From positions 1,601,370 through 1,665,369 of the forward strand of contig CM047429.1 in the NCBI GenBank assembly GCA_026168455.1: a stretch of 64,000 bases of DNA, in the 5' to 3' direction. Below the pieces are notes generated by a model, which saw only the letters and a program-made list of their open reading frames with translations, was not told the origin of the DNA and did no database searches. Source of the DNA: Theocolax elegans (lineage: Eukaryota; Arthropoda; Insecta; Hymenoptera; Cerocephalidae). Shown piece by piece: positions 56,476 through 64,000 of this stretch (the stretch's first letter is position 1; the number at the start of each line of letters is the position of its first letter). A program made the translations under genes and the position numbers.

Positions 56476-57654
56476 CACGCCAAGATGATGTTTATCGGAC
56501 GGACGGACGGACATCATAATTTATTGTTTTTTTTTTTTAATATCACTTAGTAATTATAATAATAATTTTTTTGTGAGTAATATGAAGCATTAACTGATGT
56601 AACACATATTTATCATAAAATATATATGTTTTAAGTATTTTTCGCAAGAACTGGGGAGTTTTTACACAATCGCTGACAAAGATAACTTTAATATAATGTA
56701 GACTAGCAACAATTCCTCGGTCGCTGACGCTCCCTCGGTCGAAATTACACTAAATATATACTTATTTTTTTAATTTTTTTTTAATTTATAGTTTTACAAT
56801 TTAATTGAATAAAAATGTAAAATATAATATAATGTGTAATTAATTAACCTAGTATTCAGTTACAATCAATTTTTTTTAGTCAATAAAATAAAAATAACAG
56901 TGTATTATATTTGCAACATTGTATATACTTATTTAATCTTAGTCAATTACACAAGAGTTTATAGATACTGAACATATTTCTACATAATACTGAAACAATT
57001 AAAAAAAATTAAAAATAATCGACATGATAAAACTTACACTGGAGTAAGGAATTTTAATTTTAATTTTTAATACGTAGTAACACATATATCATTACTTACA
57101 ATATTTCCACACTATTCCTGTAAGAAGCTACATTAATCTAGTAACAAATGTGTTATTTTTCTACCAGAATACTATTTTCAACAACAAAAATTACAATATA
57201 AAATTATTCATTGACCATTATACATATATTTCATGCTTTTCCATGGTGTTTCACGGAAAGGAGATGAAGAATTTAAAATTCCATACAAAATTACTAAACT
57301 CTTTTTTATTACTAAATTCTTTCAAACAAATAATTATACGTAATAATTGAATTCATAAAAAAATTTTTCAGATTAAAATTCTGGCTAAAAGATTTATTTT
57401 CACATTTTATTAATTTGTTTTATATTCAAAAATCTTTTATAAAAAAGAATATTAGTAATTGCAACCAAAAAATATAAATGATATTATACAATCACAATAA
57501 TAAAAATTGAATATTAATTATAAAAGTTATTTTGATATTACACTTGGTATTACATTAAAAAAATGAAAGAAAAATAATATTTTAAATTTTTTAACCACCT
57601 TCCTCACGCATTTTACATCTTAGAAATAAAATATGTATTACATTAATTTATATA
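56476..57654. other. AT-rich non-coding DNA with a short (CGGA)n
   Basis: A GGACGGACGGAC tract is at 56499-56512, resembling the one at 63675-63691. Otherwise no feature is recognised. Confidence 0.35.
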
Positions 57655-57886
57655 CAGGGTGTTCCAAAAGTATGGAAACCCCTAAAAATTTCTGAAATTT
57701 GGTGTAAAATGAAAATAATCAATGTGGGATCTTATGTAACTTTCGACGAGGAGTTCATTGGTGACCTTGGCTTTGACCTTGAGTTTGACCTTCAAGGTCA
57801 TTTGAAGTCAACATAATTTTTTTAAATGGAAACTTACATTTTTTATAGCGGCAATCGAAAGAGCGGAAAATTTTACGTTAAAAACT
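57655..57886 (+). repeat. Left terminal inverted repeat of the mariner
   Basis: It begins CAGGGTGTTCC and pairs with 59724-59956. It contains GGTGACCTTGG, TTTGACCTTGA and a TGACCTTCAAGGTCA palindrome (57787-57801). Confidence 0.9.
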
Positions 57887-58170
57887 GTGCTGTTCAAGGT
57901 CAAGGTGACTGCTCCAGGTCAACTTGCAGTTTGCAATTATTTCATCAAACTAATTCTTAGCGGAACTCAGTAAAACCAGAGTCACGACGAGGACGTGTCA
58001 GCTTTGACTCCATTTAAAAAATAAAAAAATAAACAACTGTTAAATTAAATGAATAAAAAAATGAATAGCTAAAAAAACATTCATAAAAAATGATAAATAA
58101 AATAAAAAATTAAGTAAAGAAATTGAAATAACTTAAATAAAAACAAGTTAAATAAATATTTTAGCAATTT

Positions 58171-59247
58171 TTAGAGCTTATGTTCGAAATGTCCTCCATT
58201 TTCAATTTGGCAGTACCCTAAGCGTTCATAAAATGATGAAGTTGCACTTAAAATAATCTCTGAACTGATTGAAGCACACTCTTCGACAATGCGACGTTGC
58301 AGTTCATCTATATTTTGAGGTTTCGTAGCATAAACTTTACTCTTCATATAGCCCCATAAAAAATAGTCAAGTGGAGTCAAATCAGGTGATCGAGCTGGCC
58401 AATCGACGATGCCTCTTCTTCCAATCCAATGTCTAGGAAATACTTCATCTAAGTATGTACGTACATTTCGTGCATAATGGGGTGCTGCTCCGTCCTGCTG
58501 AAAATAAGTATCCCCCATGTTTTCACCAACAACTGCTCGTATAGCTGGAACTATTTGTTCTCTCAACATCCTCTCATAAACTTGAGCATTTAAATTACCT
58601 TCTATAAAGAATGGTTCGATCAATGTATCGCCAATAAGACCTGCCCAAACATTAAGTCTCTGAGGATATTGGGTATGTGATTCTAGCATCCAATGCGGAT
58701 TTTTATCCGACCAATACCTACAGTTATGTCGATTAACACCTCCATTTAATTCAAAGGACGCTTCATCTGAAAATACGATTCCTTGCAAAAAATTAGGATT
58801 AGCATCAATTCTGTTCATCATTGTTTCAGAAAATTCTAACCTACGATCAAAATCATCTTCATTTAATTCTTGAACCAAATTAATCTTAAACGGGTGAAAC
58901 TTATTTCTCTGCATTACTCGATGAACAGAAGATTTTCCAATTCCCTGCTCTGCAGCCACACGACGAACAGATGTATGCGAATTTTCAACAAAAGATAATA
59001 ACGTGTTTAAAGACGACTCTTCATTTGTCGTGGTACGAGGTCTCCCGGATTTGTGTCGATCTCTAACAGTATCAGTTTCTTCAAAACATCTTAAAGTTTT
59101 TGACACAGTTCCTTTTGAAATACCTTGATTACCATCCCTAAAAGAATTATTAAATAAAGTAACTACATCACTATAAGAGCGAAGTCTATCTCCCCACCCT
59201 CTCATCCTAAGAAGAATTATGCGCTCACGTTCGTTGAGACGATTCAT
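58171..59247 (-). CDS. Mariner-family transposase, DD41D (rosa-like)
   Basis: This cut-and-paste transposase is 358 codons, normal for the superfamily. The N-terminus has two helix-turn-helix-like parts (LNERERIILLRMRGWGDRLR; GISKGTVSKTLRCF) and the GRPR hook (SGRPRTT). The RNase H-like core has catalytic Asp residues in GIVFSDEASF, FQQDGAAPHY and SPDLTPLDYFLWGYMKSKVY. There are 41 residues between the second and third Asp, so it is DD41D, as in the rosa group of insect mariners. The start ATG is the first in frame and sits on the N-terminal helix. No stop or shift was found. Confidence 0.92.
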   Translation of the reverse strand: MNRLNERERIILLRMRGWGDRLRSYSDVVTLFNNSFRDGNQGISKGTVSKTLRCFEETDTVRDRHKSGRPRTTTNEESSLNTLLSFVENSHTSVRRVAAEQGIGKSSVHRVMQRNKFHPFKINLVQELNEDDFDRRLEFSETMMNRIDANPNFLQGIVFSDEASFELNGGVNRHNCRYWSDKNPHWMLESHTQYPQRLNVWAGLIGDTLIEPFFIEGNLNAQVYERMLREQIVPAIRAVVGENMGDTYFQQDGAAPHYARNVRTYLDEVFPRHWIGRRGIVDWPARSPDLTPLDYFLWGYMKSKVYATKPQNIDELQRRIVEECASISSEIILSATSSFYERLGYCQIENGGHFEHKL

Positions 59248-59723
59248 TTTTTAATAAAAATTGAAAACTGAAATTCGAATAAAATAAAAATGAAAATTCG
59301 AAAGAAAATGAAAAGATTAAAGGTAAAATAAATAATCTGAAAAACAAATGAAAAATATACTATTTAGATAGGAACGTGCGATATTATACCATGTAAGGTA
59401 TTTAATTAACTTGTAACGTTAGAAGTATGCACGGCAATACAAGGTTTAAAGCCTACAATGTGCTTTCCTACTTATGCTTTTTAGTCAGGTTTTTCTATTA
59501 CGAGAGTGTTAAAAATATAGGATCAATCATTTAAATAAAATTAACCAAGTTCCAGGTCAAAGCCAAGGTCACAACTGAACTCCTTGTTTAAGGTCACATA
59601 AGACCTAGTATACATTTCTTTATTTTACCACAAATTTTGAGAAATTTCCAGGGGTTTTCCCATGAACATATTTTCGACCATTATTTAACCCGTAGAGGTC
59701 ACGTTGACCTTGGGTCTCAAAAT

Positions 59724-59956
59724 AGTTTTGAACGTAAAATTTTCCGCTCTTTCGATTGCCGCTATAAAAAATGGGGGTTTCCATTTAAAAAAATTATGTT
59801 GACCTTCAAATGACCTTGCAGGTCAAACTCAAGGTCAAAGCCAAGGTCACCAATGAACTCCGCGTCGAAAGTTACATAAGATCCCACATTGATTATTTTT
59901 ATTTTACACCAAATTTCAGAAATTTTTAGGGGTTTCCATACTTTTGGGACACCCTG
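59724..59956 (-). repeat. Right terminal inverted repeat of the mariner
   Basis: It ends GGGACACCCTG before TA. An inner, degraded version of the outer ~110 bp lies at about 59560-59675. Confidence 0.9.
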
Positions 59957-60039
59957 TATAATATATTATATATGTTATCAAAATTTATTAGAGTAATAGT
60001 ACTGTTTTTGTCAGTGTTCGTATCATTGTGACCACTTTT

Positions 60040-60650
60040 TATTACCGAAAACCCCTATAAAATATTTTTAGAATTCTTCTACTAAACCCCCCTCTTACCT
60101 CCTACCACTCAATCATTACATGGGGGATAAATTAAGACTGATTGTCATATTCAATGTTGACCCTTCCTCCCACCTTCCTTCATCTTTAAAATAGGGGATA
60201 AAAAAGAGTGGTGGTCATATTGTTATTCACCTGTACCGAAACCCCTAAATTATTTTTGGAATTTTACTAATTTTATTTCCCCCTCCCCCTCTTGCCCCTC
60301 CTCCATCTAGCAATAAATGGAGGATAAATGAAGAGTGATTATCATATCGCTATTCACCGTAACCAAAATCCTCATCTTAGTTTTTTTAGAATAAAAAAGA
60401 ATAGTCGTCATATTCTAATTCATATATACCGATAACCTATATAAAATATTTAAAAAATGTTCTAATTTTACCCCCCCCCCCTCGTGACTCCTCCTGCACC
60501 TATCATTAGATGTGAGATAAATGATGTGTGGTTCTCGTATTCAGCGTTAAACCTTCCACTCCACAGATACGTTTAATTCTTGTAACTTTTGGGATACCGG
60601 ACACCGGAGCATGGATGAATTTTGATATATATATAGATGATAAATCAAAA
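60040..60650. repeat. Degenerate ~150-190 bp repeats rich in C runs
   Basis: Units have ACCGAAAACCCCTATAAA-type starts, a CCCCCCTC tract and GGGGATAAATGAAGAGTG-type middles (near 60045, 60240, 60360 and 60430). The block ends ACCGGACACCGGAGCATGG at about 60596-60616, then ATGAATTTT. There is no coding. 60651-61019 is AT-rich and featureless. Confidence 0.6.
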
Positions 60651-61019
60651 ATAAAATTTTAAATTTTTTTAACCACCTTTCTCTCCCATTTTACACCTTT
60701 GTAATAGAGTATGATGAAAAATGTGTAAAAACCTATATTTAACTGTGATAAAAAAACAGAACGAATCATCAAATAAAATATATATTACATTAAAATATAT
60801 TATTTAAGTTATTAAAAATTATTAGACTGACAGTACTGCTTCAGTCTATGTTAGTATTATTGTGACTACTTTATTTTTACATTATCTATGTATGTAGTGA
60901 CTATTATTTATTATTAATTACTTATAGTATTACTTATAGGTATGTTCTTAAAATAATAATTTAATTTGGTACAAAAATATACAAACATTGGAGTACTGGC
61001 AAAAGTGCTTACACACTTT

Positions 61020-62745
61020 TTTAATATTTTATCCCGTAATTAGTGAAGTATCCCGAAATATCCAGGAAATCTCGTAATTAGTGAAGTTATCCCGAAATAA
61101 CTCAGAAACTCCCGAAGTATCCACTAAATCCCAAAATTAGTGAAGTTAACCAGGCACACCTCAACAATGACCGAAATATTGAGAAAATCTCGGAATTGGT
61201 AAAGTTATCCCGGAATACCTCAAAATTTCCCGAAATATCGAGGAAATCCCGTAATTAGTGAAGTTATCCAGGCATACATCAGGAATTCCCGAAATATCGA
61301 GGAAATCCCGTAATTAGTCAAGTTATCCCGATATATCCACTAAATCCCAAAATTAGTAAATTTATCCCGGCATACCTCAGAAATTATCGAAATATTAAAA
61401 AAATCTCGAAATTGGTGGAGTTATCCCGGAATACATAAAAAATTCTCGAAATACCACAGAAAATCCCGAAATACCATAGAAAATCTTGAAATAACCAGAA
61501 AATCCCGAAATTAGGGAATTTATCCCGAAATACCACAGAAAATCCCAAAATATCCAAGAAATCCCGAAAGTGGTGGAGTTAACCGGAATACGTCAGAAAA
61601 TCCCGAAACATCCAGAAAATCCCTCAATTAGTGAATTTATCCCAAAATGTCACAGAAAATCCCGAAACATCCAGGAAATCCCGAAAGTGGCGGAGTTATC
61701 CCGGAATACGTCAGAAAATCCCGATACATCCAGGAAATCATGAAATCGGTGGATTTATCCCGGAATACGTCAGAAAATCCCGAAACATCCAGGAAATCCA
61801 TAATTTGGTGGAATTATTCCGGAATACCACAGAATATCCTGAAACATCTAGGAAATCCCGAAAGTGGTGGAGTTACCCGGAATACGTCAGAATATCCTGA
61901 AACATCCAGAAAATCCCTCAATTAGTGAATTTATCCCAAAATGTCACAGAAAATCCCGAAACATCCAGGAAATTCCGAAATTGGTGGATTTATTCCGGAA
62001 TACCTCAGAAAATCCCGAAACATCCAGGAAATCCCGAAATTAGTGGATTTATCCCGGAATACCACTGGAAATTCCGAAAAATCCAGGAAATTCAGAATTT
62101 GGTGGATTTATCCCGAAATACCACAGAAAATTCCGAAACATCTAGGAAATCCCGAAATTGTTGGAGTTATCCCAGAACACGTCAGAAAATCTCGAAACAT
62201 CCAGGAAATCCCGAAATTGGAGGAGTTACCCCGAAATACCACAAAAAACCCGAGACTTGCAGGAAATCCCGAAATTGGTGGAGTTATTCCGGAATACTTA
62301 AGAAAATCCCGAAATATCCAGGAAAACCCTAAATTAGTGAAGATTTCCCGGCATATCTAAAAAATTACCGAATTATTTAGAAAATCCCGAAATTAGAGGA
62401 GTTATCCCGGAATACCTCAAACATTCCCAAAATATCGAGGAAATCTCGTATTTAGTGGAGTTATCTCGAAATACCGCAGAAAAACCCGAGACTTGCAGGA
62501 AACACCGAAATTGGTGGAGTTATCCCGGAATACTTAAGAAAATCCCGAAACATCCAGGAAAACCCTAAATTAGTGAAGATTTCCCGGCATATCTAAGAAA
62601 TTACCGAATTATTTAGAAAATCGCGAAATTAGTGGAGTTATCCCGGAATATCTCAAAAATTCCGGAAATATCCAGGAAATCCCGTATTTGGTGGAGTTAT
62701 CCCGAAATAATTCAGAAATTCCCGAAATATCAGTGTTAACCCTTC
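61020..62745. repeat. 59-60 bp minisatellite, about 29 degenerate copies
   Basis: The unit is of the form GGTGGAGTTATCCCGGAATA, then CCTCAGAAAATCCCGAAAC, then ATCCAGGAAATCCCGAAATT. Spacing measured between 61748 and 61807 is 59 bp. Frames of ~90-140 codons on the plus strand arise because the period is close to a multiple of three; they encode only the repeated peptide and have no start context or domain. Confidence 0.92.
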
Positions 62746-63389
62746 CATTCCACACATACTCTTCATTCTTACAACAGGAGACCAGACACCGCCGTGGGAT
62801 ACCGGACACCACCGCCGGACACCGGAGAACGGATGAATTTTAATATAATACAGATTTTGGTTATAACAAATTATTTTATATTGTATTTCTTATAAGAAAT
62901 ATTAAATTGAAATCCTTATAAATTATTGAAATAAGTTTACAACATGTAATATATTAAATGTATATTCGATTCTTGATTTAAAAATAATGAATGTCACTCA
63001 GAATGTCACTCTCCTTTGCATAAAACAATAATATTTTACTTACAAATTTCTATTGTAGAATGTAACCATAATCTACAAGATCCTATATATATGCTAATTA
63101 AATAATTCGTATTTTATTGGATTTAAAATGTATAATGGTTAACAAAAAATTTAATAGCAAAAAAATACTCACTCGCTTACGCACGCTATTTTTTTATTTT
63201 TTTATTTTTTGCTATTATTTGATTAGTGGTGTATTAAATAATATGAACCGTATTTCTGTCTATTAAAACGTAGTTCAGTATATAGATGAAAAACAAATAG
63301 TAATATTGTTAGAGTACCAATTTAATATAATAAAATATATATTGTAGGATTCTGTACGAAGTATTACATTAAATAAATATACAGTAAAT
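62746..63389. other. Repeat tail and AT-rich DNA
   Basis: 62746-62850 repeats the end seen at 60540-60640 (CTTCCAYTCCAC...ACA, GGGATACCGGACACC, GGATGAATTTT). The rest is featureless AT-rich DNA. Confidence 0.5.
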
Positions 63390-63620
63390 GTATGAGGCTC
63401 AATATGTTGACTCCCAGAAATATTAAGACCCAAAAATATTACGTCCCAAAAGTTTTAACGGCAAAATCTAAGACTAAAATTTTTAAGGCCCAAAATGTTG
63501 AGTCCCAAAAATATTAAGTCCCAAAAGTTTCAACAGAAAAATTAAAGACTAAAATTTTTAAGACCCAAAATATTGAGTCCCAAAAATATTAAGTCCCAAA
63601 AATTATAAGGCTAATATATA
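63390..63620. repeat. Short tandem repeat with TCCCAAAAATATTAAG words
   Basis: ~20 bp words (GACCCAAAAATATTA, GTCCCAAAAGTTT) form a higher-order unit of about 90-95 bp, repeated about 2.5 times. Non-coding. A (GGAC)n tract follows at 63675-63691. Confidence 0.8.
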
Positions 63621-63715
63621 TAATACTAACGGTCCCAAAACGTCGTAAAAGTAATCCTTGGGGATCAAGGGAACACTTGCTCGGACGGACGGACGGACGC
63701 CCGGACGTAGATTTG

Positions 63716-64000
63716 TACTTTAATATAATGTTAGATATATGGTGAAATTATAACTGGAAAGAATTCAGGACGAATCGTAATGATTCCAAGAATAGATATA
63801 AGTCCATCAAAGGATGAAATTTCCTTCTAATATGGTAAGACGACAATTTTCTATTAGACCAAGTTTTGCTATGACAATAAACAAATCACAAGGTCAATCA
63901 TTTGAAAAAGTAGATTTATATTTACCAAAACCTGTATTTAGTCATGGTCAATTATATGTAGCATTATCGAGGGTTAAAGATGAAGAAAATTTGAAAATAA
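63716..64000 (+). pseudogene. Helitron PIF1-like helicase, C-terminal fragment
   Basis: It contains IYGEIITGKNSGRIVMIPRI in one frame, then after a shift near 63815 [20 protein letters not shown] and [20 protein letters not shown], motifs V and VI of Helitron helicases. It begins almost exactly where the fragment ending at 43714 stops. It runs off the window edge. Confidence 0.88.

Larger units (their letters stand above)
57655..59956 (-). mobile_element. Mariner-type (DD41D) transposon, structurally intact
   Basis: TA duplications flank CAGGGTG...CACCCTG ends. Terminal inverted repeats are long (57655-57886 and 59724-59956, about 232 bp) and differ at only a handful of positions. They carry several TGACCTTG/CAAGGTCA words. 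The single ORF (58171-59247, minus) is open. High TIR identity with an intact ORF implies recent movement. Confidence 0.92.

Noticed and set aside
61631..62360. Overlapping open frames of 89-139 codons on the plus strand
   Set aside because: They run through the 59-60 bp minisatellite and encode only the repeat in shifted frames; no domain, no start context.
61020..62745. CRISPR-like array
   Set aside because: Contiguous degenerate tandem units without unique spacers, in a eukaryotic transposon-rich setting.

Overview
This is a repeat-dense, AT-rich stretch of a eukaryotic nuclear genome, almost certainly an insect. The evidence is the mix of transposon families: Ty1/copia, Ty3/gypsy with a tRNA-Arg primer site, an insect-style P-element transposase with a THAP N-terminus, a DD41D mariner, a Helitron and APE-type LINEs. 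The order of insect cannot be settled by reading. I see no host single-copy gene, rRNA gene, bona fide tRNA gene or CRISPR array. The window is essentially a stack of nested mobile elements.

Layout. 1-3837: minus-strand Ty1/copia element (RT, integrase, gag-protease, 5' LTR). 4107-5722: a tandem copy of its gag/LTR end plus flanking DNA. 6230-7017, 15789-16950, 37985-43714 and 63716-64000: pieces of a Helitron family that carries a C48/Ulp1-like cysteine peptidase, a coiled coil and short basic repeats ahead of the Rep domain. 8597-12955: a decayed P-element-like transposase gene with another transposon in its apparent intron. 13405-22351: MITEs, tRNA-like elements and a 2.9 kb foldback. 22601-35467: a rearranged Ty3/gypsy element whose integrase segment lies upstream of gag; its pol is interrupted by about 5 kb holding a 5'-truncated LINE, a 677 bp palindrome and GC-rich repeat DNA. 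36701-37953: a non-coding DNA element. 44690-56475: LINEs inserted head to tail within one (CT)n microsatellite; one copy (46369-51338) looks intact. 57655-59956: a structurally intact mariner with 232 bp inverted repeats. 60040-63620: degenerate repeats and a 59-60 bp minisatellite.

The likeliest live elements are the mariner (intact 358-codon transposase, about 97% identical TIRs) and the LINE at 46369-51338 (both ORFs open). The two most unusual signals are an in-frame TGA between LINE ORF1 and ORF2 that is kept in two diverged copies with no ATG for ORF2, and the peptidase module repeatedly attached to the Helitron. All family names rest on motifs read by eye; no database search was possible.
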